In this document: in pieces, positions 8,949-19,551 of the stretch
Numbering within the stretch: the first letter of the stretch is position 1
How the letters are laid out: each line of letters begins with the position of its first letter
Assembly: GCA_947650285.1 (NCBI GenBank)
Contig: CANTFL010000893.1
Span: 1-31,501, forward strand
Reading direction: 5' to 3'
DNA: 31,501 nucleotides
Origin: Hyaloperonospora brassicae
Lineage: Eukaryota > Oomycota > Peronosporomycetes > Peronosporales > Peronosporaceae
The notes under the pieces: model-generated
The model's database searches: none
Seen by the model: the letters and a program-made list of their open reading frames with translations, nothing else
What the model was told of the DNA's origin: nothing
Program-made: the position numbers and the translations under genes

Positions 8949-11275
8949 TCATCTGCTCCTCACCGTTGGTGGTGGCATTGATATCTTGAGTCGGCAGTCT
9001 TTACGTGGGGAGATCGCGATCAGCATCTCTTCTATTTCGTCTCTTGGGGTGATACTCGCTGCCAACATGCCCAGGATTTCTTCTTCTTCTCTCTCGCATT
9101 TCTTCACCTCCATAGTCCAGTTCGACAACAAAGCAGCCCACCGTCCTAATCTCCCGTTGAGTCCTCGAGATTGCATCAACCACGCTAACGTAGAATGTCG
9201 GGTCAGCACAGTGATCTCCCGCGAGGCAAGCGTAGTATAGCATACATCCAAGATACGAAGTAGTGCCAGCACTTCTTTTTCCACCGTTCCGTAGTTAAGC
9301 TCATTTGGCTTCAACGTGCGGCTTGTAAACGTCACCGGATGATACACGCCATCGTACTCTTGTATCAGGGCCGCTGAAACAGCCCACTTGCTAGCATAGA
9401 CCACGATCACGGGAGGGCGATCTGGGTCGAAGTGTTTGAGCATGGGAGCTGTAGCTATCTTAGCTTTCAGCATCGTGAACGCAACCTTGGCCTCCTTCCA
9501 TCGACCCTCGCTCGACCATTCGTCTCCTGCTGCGAGCTGAGATCGGCCGATCTCGAAGAAATCCGATTCCCTTAGCTCATACAATACCGCGGCATACAAC
9601 GCAAAATCCTCAATGAAGCGGCGGTAGTAGTTCAAGCTCCCGAGAAAAGATTGCATAGCTCGTAGCGTGCTAGGGAACGGGATGATGACCAGCGACTCCA
9701 AGTTCTTGGGCTGAGCCTCCAGACCATCCATCGACACTCGATGTCCCAAATAATCGACCTTACGGCACCCCCAAAAACGCTTCGTGAGACTGATAGACAG
9801 GTTCCACTTATCACATGCTTCTAGCAATCGTTCCACTTTTGCGTACAAAGATTCCCATGACGTGGCTGGTATGAGGATATCGTCAATTTAAGATCGGCGT
9901 CTCAGTATAGAAGATCGTCGATCTGTCTCAGGTTCGCCGTCTTTGAACACGTCGATCGGGCCATCTGGAGCTGATCTCTGGCCGATCTTGAGATATCCAT
10001 ACAGCGCATTGTCAACCAGACGTTGGTAGATCTGGGGTGCGTTCTTATGCCCAAAAGGCATTCGCAACCACTCGAAAAGACCAAACGGCGTGACAAACGC
10101 TGATATCAATTTTGCTCGTTCGGTCATTTCTACGACCCAGAATCCACTGGCCATGTCTAACGAACCGTACCATAGGGCTTTATCCAGGTCTTCCAGCAGA
10201 TCGCTGATCAACGGCATGGGATACACCATCAGGCGTGTCAGCTGATTCACTCTTCGATAATCTATACAAGGGACGAATATCCACTCCATTCTTTTTGATG
10301 ATCACCACTATATGAGACGCCCAAGGCGACGTGGATGGCTGAACAATCTTGGCCGCTAACAGCCCTTTGATGAGATCCGACAGCTTCTCCCGATATTTCG
10401 GCGCGACCGGACGTACTCTTTGCGCTATCGGTGCTGCCCCACCGACATCGATATCACAGATCGCGCATCGTGCTGCTGGTGGTAGAGCATTACCTTTACC
10501 CATGAGAAGGTGACGGCTCTTCCATATCAACGATCTATGCCGCTGTTGATCTGTGGTGAGAGGCACATTTGGATCGCCGATCTGAATGTCTTCAATCGTC
10601 ACTTCTTCTGTAGTCGCCGACATTTCTGGTAGTACTGCCATGTGCTGCTCGATATCTTCAGCAAACAAATCTCCGCTCTCGTGGTAGTAAACTGGTGTTT
10701 CCGCGATCTCAGCATCTTCAGTCTTTGGCATTGCCTCTTCTTCGGGCTCTTGCTTCTCTCCCGGCTGGCTCAATTCCAGCCATTTGTCAGTCGGTTCGGC
10801 CTTCGATAGAGACGGTCTGTTACGTAGCCAGTCGGATCTGTATAGCGATCTCCCTTCGTAGCCTGTTGGGCTTCCGATTTCTTGATCGCTATCCACCCGC
10901 GATAGTTCGGCTCCGTTCGACCATTAACCCTTCCCTCACAACCCCAACATCTGTCTTTTGCGATTCATCATCGCCAGCTTGCTGCGTTATCATGGAAATC
11001 GCTGGAGATACGTCCTTTAGCGGATCGGACTGACGTTTCATGATACATTTAGGGGTGACGTAGGTAGGGCGATCTACCAATGGTCCGATCTGTTCTTTTG
11101 GGGGTTCATTCACTCGATCCGTTGTAGCCTCATACGCCAGAGTTTGCCACTCCTTGTACTTCCCCGATCCGACCGTCACGAAACCTTGAGTTCGTGGTAC
11201 CATATCGCCTTCGGTCCACAAGCCTAATATAGTGTGGGTGGGCAGTATGATCTCATGGTCGCTAATGTTGGTCAT
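8949..11275 (-). pseudogene. Linker, reverse transcriptase and gypsy RNase H, element A
   Basis: From 11275 a PR-RT linker (ISDHEIILPTHTILGLWTEG..., then an acidic Glu-rich stretch near 10740) leads to RT. RT shows VQPSTSPWASHIVVIIKKNG, CIDYRRVNQLT, SLDMASGFWVVEM and FGLFEWLRMPFGHKNAPQIY. The catalytic box is TAA-Ile-Asp-Asp (9879-9890) where YIDD is expected. RT then continues (WNLSISLTKRFWGCRKVDYL, MQSFLGSLNYYRRFIEDFA) into the gypsy RNase H (VVVYASKWAVSAALIQEYDG, HPVTFTSRTLKPNELNYGTV, EKEVLALL). A frame change near 10280 interrupts the CIDYRR block. The frame ends at 8949, just before the second RNase H, through a one-base loss relative to B. Confidence 0.88.
9879..9890 (-). other. RT catalytic box with stop codon (TAA ATT GAC GAT), element A
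   Basis: On the minus strand the codons are TAA-ATT-GAC-GAT followed by ATC CTC. The gypsy RT active site is Tyr-x-Asp-Asp, so the first codon should be TAT or TAC. The same TAA is present at 22715-22717 in copy B (TAA ATT GAC GAC). See findings. Confidence 0.85.
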
Positions 11276-11335
11276 CTGCAGGTACTTCCGTCTTACCCAA
11301 CCCCGAGATCACAGTGGGAACCCCAATCCGGTACT

Positions 11336-12100
11336 CTAGCGACCCACAACTTCGATCTTAGCCCCTCCGATCCCGATCTTCACTTCCCTTGACTCTCCGA
11401 CCGGGATCGCTACATGTTGTTCCTTCGCCGTTACGTGATGTATCTTCGATCCGTACGCGGGGCGACGTCCTGCGAGATGAATACGGATTTTTTCTGGTAG
11501 ACATAGCGCGCCATCAGCTAGATCGAGCCGTACTCCGGCAGGTACCATAAAGTCTATTGCCGGATTGCTTCCTGTCCTGCTAGATCGCCTACCCACACAT
11601 TGCAATAGTATACCAGCGACCCCGCGAGGGTTACTTTGATCTTGGTACGTCCCATCGTCATATACGGAGTATCTCCGATCCCGATACATTCTTGTCGTTG
11701 ACTTTCGTCAATGTAACAACCGACCTTACGAGCAAAGGTGGTGTCAATGATCGACACTTCAGCACCGAGAATCAAATAACAGAGTGGCTTTTACGTTGTT
11801 GATCTTGCCAACAGCTTTCGCTTGTTTAAACCACTTCCCGGGCGAGTAAGTGCTTCCAATATCCGCGAGATTCACCGTAAGCAAGCTCGATCTCCATAGT
11901 TGGTTCGGATCTCGAGTACTCGTCGATCCTATTCAGACTGGAGACGGAAGAGACACGTTTTGACTTCGAACGAGATAAATTTGTCTCCATATCTGCATTC
12001 TGCTTACTCTCGCGATCTGTCTTCTTTTTTTCCACGTATGCAATAATGCAGAGCCCAGAACGCTCGGCTCGTACCAGATTCAAACCTGGCGAGCGTCCTA
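11336..12100 (-). pseudogene. Protease region of Pol, element A
   Basis: After the frameshift site the Pol frame reads a basic linker and then an aspartic protease like those of gypsy elements. The catalytic LLFDSGAEVS is recognisable, but in A an extra base at about 11767 splits the Asp-Ser-Gly triad, and another at about 11848 lies just upstream. The flap/C-terminal part (YMTMGRTKIKVTLAGS, VWVGDLAGQEAI, DFMVPAGVRLDLADGALCL) follows. Copy B has an intact DSG, so the A damage is later. Confidence 0.8.
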
Positions 12101-12107
12101 GTTTAAC
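12058..12107 (-). promoter_or_regulatory. Probable -1 ribosomal frameshift signal between gag and pol, element A
   Basis: In the gag frame the RNA reads G UUA AAC UAG: a GUUAAAC heptamer (12101-12107) of the X XXY YYZ slippery type immediately before the amber stop (12098-12100). Pol is in the -1 frame. Five nucleotides later an inverted repeat ACGCTCG...CGAGCGT (arms within 12090-12096 and 12060-12066) can form a stem that also encloses a smaller CCAG/CTGG hairpin. The whole block is unchanged in copy B. Confidence 0.7.
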
Positions 12108-14568
12108 ATCTTCCCGGTCTTCTCTGGCAGCATCTCTGCATGCTTGTTCGGGGCGTACCAATGTCGGATCATGATGTAGAACTCCTCCATGGGACACTTC
12201 CCCGGGTCATGCATCTCACCGCAGGCACGACACACGAAAAAACAATTGTCGGAGGGGTGTCCTTTACGCCCGCATTTCTGGCACATGAGCCGCTTCCAAC
12301 AACCGAGATCTCCATGCTTGGTCGATCCGCAATGAGTACACGGCTTTATGGCATACTGAGATCTTAATAGTTTCGACGAGTATTCGGATCGACCGATCTC
12401 ATATTCGCTGAAGCGTTGCGAGATGGTGTTCGCCGATCCGTATTGGCAGCCATATGGATCGATCTCAATCGATCTTCCGAATCCGATCCGTTGGTGTCCG
12501 ATTCTTAATCACTGCTGATATCCTCGGTACGGACCATCCTCACCGCACGTGCAGGCTTGGAAAGTGCTGGACCAGGCGTCCCCTTCTGTCTGGGCTTAGA
12601 CGATCCCATCATCACTATCCCTTGACGCGATCTCCCTTGCTGGTATCCATGCAATGTCTACTGCATGGCATCCGCATTTACTACATTCAGTAGTAGCAGC
12701 TGGTCGGAGAGATCGGGATCGTCCAAGGTGTCAATGAAATGGTTGACATGTTCCTTGCGTGCATCTGGCGCTCCATCCTTCACCGGTACCTTCGCCAACA
12801 TTTCCATCACATTAAGCCGATGCAAGTACTGCAGAGGGTTTTCTTCCGACCGCTTCTTCGTGTGGTAATATCGCCGGCTCGATGACATCCCGTGTCCCGC
12901 ATGTTCCAAGAGGAAGCTGTTCATGAATTCTTTCCAATTGGATTTCGTCGATCTGCACAGCTGTCGGTACCAGTAGCGGGCTGGGACTACCAGGAGATCT
13001 CCGAAAACCAAACATATCTCTTCGTCCGATGCTTGGTCACGGAGGAACGCTGATTTAACTTTACCGATCCAGGTCTGACTTTGTCTACTTCTCGATCCGT
13101 TCCAGAGAACTCTTTCAGCTCGAAGATCGCTGAGGTTCTGATCCTTTGAATGACGGAGTTGGTATCGTTAGTCACACCGGTCGCGGCAACTTGAGGTCGC
13201 CTTGGTTCGGCCATCCACAGATCGTCCGGATCATATTCTGACCTCCTGCTGGATCTGATCGTAAGTGTTGGACTCCACCGATTCCATATCCACATCCGTC
13301 TTGTCATAGATCTCTTGCGAGGGTTGGGTAAAAGTACGGCGATCTGGATCACGGCTCGGCTGTCGGTTCATTCGTTGGGCTGCTCGTTGTTCTGCTTCGT
13401 GTTTCTTCATCGCCATATTGAAATATCGACTTCGATCATTCTCTTCCTGATCTCCCAACCTCATAGGTGCATTGGTCGGCCGTGGTTGTACGTCGATCTT
13501 GGTTTGCTCCTTCAAGGCTTCGATCTTGGCCTTGCCGATCCGGTCCTGTAGGAACGATCCTCCTGACGGTCCTAGAGACATCCGGCGAATGCTGATGGAT
13601 TCGTATGACTCGATCTCAGAGTCATCTGAGGCATAGTGGGGAGATCCTGTGAGGTGCTCACGGAGTGAGTCCGAGTGTATAGCGACCTTGTCTTTAGACT
13701 TAGTGGCTTCGCCCACCATAAGTGTCATGATCCCCACGAACTTGCTCCTTGCGTCCTCCAACTGTTCCAAGCTGCAACTCAGCAGTTCATCTCCATCAAA
13801 AGCCTTAGCGCAGAAACCCATGTCGTCCAACATCTGCAAAATCAAATTGATCTCGTCGACTTTGTTGGTCCCAGGAGGTGGGACCGAGATCGGCTTATCC
13901 AGAGGGCCGATCAACTTGGGCCTTAATATCTTGAGCACTGGATCCGTCTTGAATAGTGTCTTCAAATGGCCATAATAGTACTGCCATTTCGCACGCTCCC
14001 GTGCCTCACCCGTCGTCTCCTTCTCTCTGAACGCGATCTTCACTGGGTTATATAGCGTCTTCGGCATCGCGATCTTATCTGGTGTTTCATCGTATTCCTC
14101 TTTGACTCCGATCTTCGATTGCACGGTTCTGCCGATTTGGCGATCTTTGACGTCCGATCCCATTGATCTCGTCGTGGGTTGTTCAGATGTGGTCGATCTC
14201 GTGATCGTGTTCCTCGGCTTGAGGTCAGGAGATCTGTCAACGAGGAGGTAAGGTTTGGCTTTCGCCTTTGGATTTTCATCCAGCAGATTGCTCTTTGCAG
14301 AGCGATCTGCGGTGGCCCCCGAAAGGACCCTAAGAAGGGATTGAGGTTTATCTTCCAGATCGATCTCTCGATCTTCCTCTTTCATTTTCATTCCATCAGA
14401 GCCCCTCCCAAAACTCTGATGATCCGAGGATCTTGTGTTTCTGCGTGTCTGCGTCGATCCCTCTGTCGCTGACACTTCAATCCCAGGTTCTTGATTGATC
14501 TTGACATCTTCGCCAGTGGACTCACGGTGAAATCCAGAGGCCTCAGAAGATCCGGGCACGCGCACCAT
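12098..14568 (-). pseudogene. gag: Gag of giant gypsy element A (decayed)
   Basis: The ATG is the first codon after LTR2 (14568), and an in-frame stop lies in the LTR a few codons upstream. The first 445 codons are open: a charged, Arg/Ser/Thr-rich disordered N-terminus, a conserved helix-rich block (KWQYYYGHLKTLFKTDPVLK, EINLILQMLDDMG), and the SISIRRMSLGPSGG motif. After shifts near 13240 and 13070 comes a capsid-like retrotransposon gag domain (VPARYWYRQL..., NWKEFMNSFL, PLQYLHRLNVMEM), then TAG 12658-12660 (Lys codon in B), a Ser-rich stretch, and zinc knuckles: CQKCGRKGHPSDNC (CCHC) and CRACGEMHDPGKC, with a third knuckle upstream in the B frame. Gag ends at the UAG 12098-12100. Roughly 820 codons when intact, long for a gypsy Gag. 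Confidence 0.85.
14550..14567 (-). other. Primer binding site of element A
   Basis: Immediately inside LTR2 the minus strand reads TGGTGCGCGTGCCCGG. TGG is the expected complement of tRNA CCA. The tRNA is not identified. The gag ATG (14568-14566) overlaps it. Copy B has the same site with one or two changes (27374-27391). Confidence 0.6.
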
Positions 14569-16426
14569 AGTGGTGAAGTCGATCTCACAAAATCGCTTGT
14601 AGTGAATGTCGATCTTCCACTTGCCCAGACTTGCCGACTCACGGAGGGGGTACTCCGATCCGTGCCTTGTTGTATAGCCTTGTGCTCACCTTGTGTACCC
14701 GTCGGTTGGGCTGGCTTGAGCTCTTCGTAACGGCCTTGGGAGATGTCGATCTCGCTGAGAGGTTGGGGTTGAGCGTTCGCTTCCGGTGCGGGAATCTTCA
14801 CACCACGAACGGGGTTCTGCGATCCTGATCTTGAGTCGCGGCGATCTCTTATTTGGAGATGTCGCGATCTCGATCTTGGATCACACCGATCTCGATTTGT
14901 CTTCGGGATCGGGGTCTTTGATGTGCGGAAATCTTTACTCAGCAAATAGTAGTCCTGCGTCGATCTTGCGTTGGAAAGGGATCGGCCGATCCTGCTGGAA
15001 GTGCGCAATTTGGGCAGATCGGTCCTTGGTTTCGCCAAAATGAAACACGCCGATCTGTCCGGTAGATCGTCTTCGATCTTGCTCGGTCTTGTCTTGAACG
15101 CCTTGTCCAGATCTTCTGACCACTTGAGCCGTCTCGCGATCTTGTGTCCAAAATCCTTTTCCTTTTCCTTTGTTGTGTGGCTGCTACCCTAGCAGTTGAG
15201 TTGAGTGTGAGTACTTGATCGATCCGGGCCAGATATCCCGAGATCGCTCTTCTCGATCTTGGCCAACAATCCAAGATCGGTCTTCTGTGTCCCTGTAACA
15301 CGCGTGCCTTGACCCGCCGGGGAAGCCAAATCAATCTTGCCTGGAGAAGAGGGGAGGAGAACGTGCGTCGTGAGCAGAAGAAGTAGAGTTCAAGTCTGTT
15401 TATTAACCAACCAAATAAATATCCAACCTATCATTCAAGCCTATTCCCAACTATAGGTCACTCTCCAAGTCCATATCACCTTTAAGCTTGACCGCCCCCT
15501 TGAACACGTGTCGAAATTTCGTGACCTGTACTCCAAAGATAGCGCCAATACTCCCGATATCGCACCTAGACACCAAAAGGGACCAAATTCCAAATATGGT
15601 ACCAAATACCCAATTTTGGTACCGAAAAGTCCAAAATAGTATCCAAGATGTGGAATGTGTCTAAATCCATTTTGCGACGTCAATTCGACCGGCTTCCACT
15701 GGCTCTTTCGGTCTGAACGTTTGGGACATCACTCATGGATCTCCAACAAGCATGTATATCACCATACAACAGCTCCATCACCGATATATCCATAGTCAGC
15801 AGGGAACATGACCGATCTGAGGTCCAATTCGAGATTGTTGAGGACCGACACAGTACGATCCGGCCCTATATGCCTTCTTCCGTCCATTGTGCATACTCCG
15901 ATACCATCCTCACGGGTTTGTCCGCTCAATGGGACCATCCACAGTTCTTACAACGGTCCCACGGGATCCCACAAACATCCCCACTTCCAGATCGGGCCAT
16001 AATTAACCTAAATCAGTACTCCCTTTGGGAGACCCGTAGAAAGTGTCACCGGTCTGAAGGATGTTGGCACCTTCGTCACAGAGTCACATCACATCGCCCG
16101 GTCTCCGATGCACCTTGTCCCAGAGTAATTCTGCTTCAGATCGGTTGTTTGATGCAATCCAGTCCCTTTTCTGAGATCGCACCGTTGAAATCATTCCTTG
16201 TCCCAGATTATAGCGTGGAAATCATCCCTTTCCGCGCCCCGTCTCAGATCGTTTCATATCCATCAATCTGACAACATTTGGATCAGATCTTCTTTCTCCG
16301 TTGGGATCGCCTCCCATCTCTTATTGGATCGCCAGGTCCCATGGTTTCATTTTTCACCAGTAAGTGACACCTTAACTGGGTGGTCACCGATCCACGTCCC
16401 ATCATTTGATTAGTGACTTTGCCACT
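14569..16426 (-). repeat. LTR2: shared middle LTR (5' LTR of A, 3' LTR of B)
   Basis: This 1858-bp LTR is flanked on the left by the PBS/gag of A and on the right by the PPT of B (16427-16436), so it serves both elements. Its termini are degenerate: AGTGGTGAAGTC and GACTTTGCCACT. The central part is nearly identical to LTR1 and LTR3, but the right part (U3, about 15730-16426) is a divergent version with about 85 extra bases around 16120-16230. It keeps the poly(A) hexamer (15399-15404), the GGTACC hairpin (15598-15623) and antisense exon 1 with its donor (16341-16365). A 178-codon plus-strand ORF at 15735-16271 is probably fortuitous. Confidence 0.87.
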
Positions 16427-16470
16427 ACCGCCCCCTGTACTGAAGGTTGTTTAGGCAGCAATCGGCTCAG
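16360..16470 (+). other. Putative intron of the antisense gene across the LTR2/internal B junction
   Basis: 111 nt, GTAAGT...CTCAG, spanning the LTR end (16426) and the PPT (16427-16436). Splicing joins A (16359) to TC (16471) and gives an open in-frame path to the ATG at 16515. Its length and phase match copy A (110 nt). Confidence 0.55.
16427..16436 (-). other. Polypurine tract of element B
   Basis: Minus strand AGGGGGCGGT next to the LTR2 terminus, the same as in element A, marking LTR2 as the 3' LTR of element B. Confidence 0.72.
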
Positions 16471-19244
16471 TCCAGTCATTAATCAACTTCGTTCGAAGCA
16501 CTCAAGTCCATCCCATGACCTCCCCGACGCGTCTCCCCACTTCGCCGACCCTCTCGAACAGCTTCACTGCGGTTCTGTCTCCGGATCGCGATCGGCCGTC
16601 CGGATCACCAGATCGCGAGGAGCATGCTCCCACAGTTTTGGACCGGCCTAGGTCCCCACGACATTCCGGTCCGGCCGGATCGCCTTTGTTGCCCAGATCG
16701 CCCGACCAAGGGGAATGTATTCTCGCCGCTCTAGATCGGCCTGGGTTCCCCAGTCATATCGATCCGGTCGGGTCGTTACCGATTCTTGTGGGATCGCCAT
16801 ACTGTCCGCTGGAGTCGATCGCCCCTCTCACCTCGTCAGCTCCTCTTGACGCATTTGGGTCCGACACACTGACCTCTAGTGGGCTTCGTCGTGGGTCCAC
16901 TCCAATTGTGGACACCAGCGAGCATGTCCCGAATCTTTCCGCCGACGACGTCCGTCTTACGTTGGCGACGATCACGTATTTATGGGATCGAGAGGCTACT
17001 TTCCGCAGCCAAGAGGATAACATCCATGCGCTTCAGCAGTCACACCGAGAGGCTGTCGCGCGCGGAGATCGCCTGCAAGAAAGTATCGATTATCTGTACC
17101 GATCGGGCGCCTCATTTGTCTCTTTCGTCCAGCGTCGTTACGACTTGATGCAATGCCGGTATGTCGACGCCGCTCATTCTTTGAGATACTGCCGGCTGAC
17201 GCTGCGGACCCGTCGCGATCAGTCGGCGACGATTCTTCGGTTGAACGAGTTGTTACGCGCCAGCGATCAAGATCTGACCCGCTTAGAATAGCAGATGAGG
17301 ACCGTGAACGCACAGGTCCGCTCCCTCCGAGCGGATCGCAACACCCTCCGATATCAGCGTGACCAGTTGGCCTTCGACAAGTCATTCCTCAGCGCGGAAG
17401 TTTCCAAGTTGGAAATAGGTGTGGGTCGATCTCAAGCGGATACCGAAAAGGGTTTAGCTTCCATCAGCGATCTCATACAGCTAGTCGATTACCTGGGCCC
17501 TTTGGAAGGTCAGCTGGCGCACTCGCAGGCTGAGAATGTAAACCTCCGTCGTCAACTTGCAGAACATCTTGCGGTTTACGACCTCTCGACAGCGGCGGAG
17601 CAAGATCGGGAATGGGCCGTGGCAGATCATCGTGCTCTTTTTGACACATTGAACTGTGCTATACTCGGCTCTCAGTCGTCTGTGGTGACCCCCAATTTGA
17701 CTCCCAATCCGACCCCCAGAGATGCTGCTCCGGTGGGATAGACTCCTGCTTCTGCCATCCGGAGAACGGGATCACGTGTCCGTAAGATCCGACCGAGATC
17801 GCCTGCTCCACCTGCCAAGTGCCAGCGTGTTCAACTGGGATCACGGTCCAGGGATTATTCCGTAACCCGAGCGGGCACCCGCCTATTATCGTTGAACCCC
17901 TCAACACCCTCCAAGAGACTTCCAAGATCGGCTACACCCGCGCCTTTCTCCGATTCTTCTTCTCCGTCTCCGCCTGCAGCTCCTGAAGCTGGATCGGGAA
18001 GTGAAGATTTGACCGGGTCTGCCTCTAGCTCGGTTGATCTGACTCGGTCTGTGATGTCCCTACCAGATCGGCCGCTCGTCGCCACCCAAAATCGGACGAT
18101 CGATCCGAAACTTCGTACTCCTCTTCGGCCACTCTAACAAATTTCGTTACTTCCGTGACAACTAGGTCCGGCCAAGATCCGTCACGTCCGTCTTCATCGA
18201 ACGAGACGGAGCCTCACTATCTTTACTATTCGACTGCTTCGGTTGCGACTACTCCCGTGATCGACGTTCAGGATGATGGTGGTGATTCTGGAGATGCGGA
18301 TGTGTCGTTGCCGGAAGAGGCACCCAGCGAGATCGGCTCTGCTAGTTCGCCTCGTGGACTTACTGCACTCCCGTCCATCCGTCTGTCCGATAGCGACAAC
18401 AGCATCACCATTCCGGTACGCCCAGTGGATAACCGAGTCTTCGCGGCTGCCGACTTTGACAGTCTTCCACCACTTCAGCAACCTCGGGATCGGTGGATTC
18501 CCAACTATTTGGCACCTTTCCGCCGGGCAGCTTCTGAGATCGCTCCTTGGTCAGTCTCGCGGATTGTGATGGTTTGCGTGAGAACGATGTCGATCGAGTG
18601 GTTGTTTAATCACTATTCTAAGCTTTGACATTTCTCATTTCCTCATCACTCTCACGGGCGAACTCCACCTACGGGGACTTGGGCGTCTGGGCTAGTCTCG
18701 CGGCGACACATTGCGGCCCTATACGCCCGTTCTCCCTGGGACAACATCGTGATTTCCGTGAACCCGATCTCGTTTTACCTAACCGAGTGGTATCGGGACA
18801 TGAACACTAATTATTTGGAATTGGAGTCCAGTCATTGCCAAGCGCTGTGGGAATCTACGCACGCGTTTCCCATCCCTCCGGATCAACGACGATATGATCG
18901 GTTCCTGCTAACGTTTTGGCGTCAGCGTAAACAGCGTCGATCTCGTTTTTGGAGCGCGTTGGAAGAAATCCCTGAAGACGATACTCCGCGGCATGATCGA
19001 CGGCCACTGCGATCTGGATATCTTGCTCGTTCCCTTCTTTTTGCAATACCCGCGCATGCATGAAAAGCGAGTTTGGAATCCCGGATTGGGACATACTGCC
19101 GACCCAGCCGACCTGGTAGAGGCGTTGGACATGGCCGACCGCGAGGATCCTTAGCGCAACCAGTTCCGTAACGCCCACTGGGATCACCCCGGATCGCAGA
19201 TCCCTCTTCTACAAGACAAGTTCAAGCCTGATCCATCGTCTTAG

Positions 19245-19551
19245 TCTAAGATCGGTGTTCGAGTTCGATCGTCTTTCAGATTTGTGTACGTCTTTCAATC
19301 GTTTTCTTTGGTAATTTATTCTTCGCAACCTTCACAACTTCGATTAATCGATCCATATCTCTCAGTTAGGTAATTCAATTGATTGTCTCCATACTCACAC
19401 ACATAACTCCATCCATCAGCAGGTGCTACCTCCTAGCACATCTTGCAACCTCATCCACCAGCATGTGCTACCGTCTAGCACATCTTTCAACCCCTCCTTC
19501 TGCATATGATACCTTCCGCATATGCTACCTCCCGCATACTTGTTCGAACTG
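19245..19551. other. Convergent non-coding gap of element B with a 42-bp tandem repeat
   Basis: This lies between the antisense gene stop and the pol stop (19552-19554). It is C/T-rich with no gene. A unit starting CAGCAGGTGCTACC at 19417 recurs at 19459 (CAGCATGTGCTACC) with 42-bp period. A degenerate third part (CTGCATATGATACC, CGCATATGCTACC) runs to about 19540. Element A has only one unit. Confidence 0.6.

Larger units (their letters stand above)
6736..12107 (-). pseudogene. pol: Pol polyprotein of giant gypsy element A (decayed)
   Basis: Pol is entered from Gag by a probable -1 frameshift at 12101-12107 and ends with TAA at 6736-6738. Domain order is aspartic protease, variable acidic linker, RT, gypsy RNase H, second (archaeal/plant-type) RNase H, integrase, chromodomain. 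Comparing A with B shows that the ancestral Pol was one continuous frame of roughly 1,790 codons; each copy has its own indels at different places. In A the breaks include about 11848 and 11767 (protease), about 11570, about 10890, about 10280, TAA 9888-9890 in the RT active site, about 8955, about 8265, and TAA near 6910 in the chromodomain. Domains are described in separate entries. Confidence 0.88.
16341..19244 (+). pseudogene. Antisense gene of element B, spliced, exon 1 in LTR2 (decayed)
   Basis: Exon 1 is 16341-16359 (MVSFFT); the donor GTAAGT is at 16360 and the acceptor CTCAG ends at 16470. Exon 2 reads Q-SLINF then TQV into the ATG at 16515, in the same frame. The order of regions matches copy A: two SPDR-type N-terminal repeats, the block ADDVRLTLATITYLWDREA, coiled coil (about 16930-17680, NLRRQLAEHLAVYD), basic region (about 17770-17860, weaker NLS), Ser/acidic segment, and a C-terminal domain (ALYARSPWDNIVISVNPISF, TEWYRDMNTNYLELESSH, DPADLVEALDMADREDP). 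Stops are TAG 17289-17291, TAG 17739-17741, TAA 18135-18137 with a frame change, TGA 18626-18628, a frameshift near 18990 and a TAG replacing Trp near 19153. The breaks are at different places from copy A, so the ancestral frame of about 900 codons was open. Function unknown. Confidence 0.72.

Noticed and set aside
9879..9890. Idea that TAA codes for Tyr (an altered genetic code)
   Set aside because: TAA, TAG and TGA also end or interrupt other frames at positions that differ between the copies, and gag uses UAG as a stop. A general reassignment is not supported.
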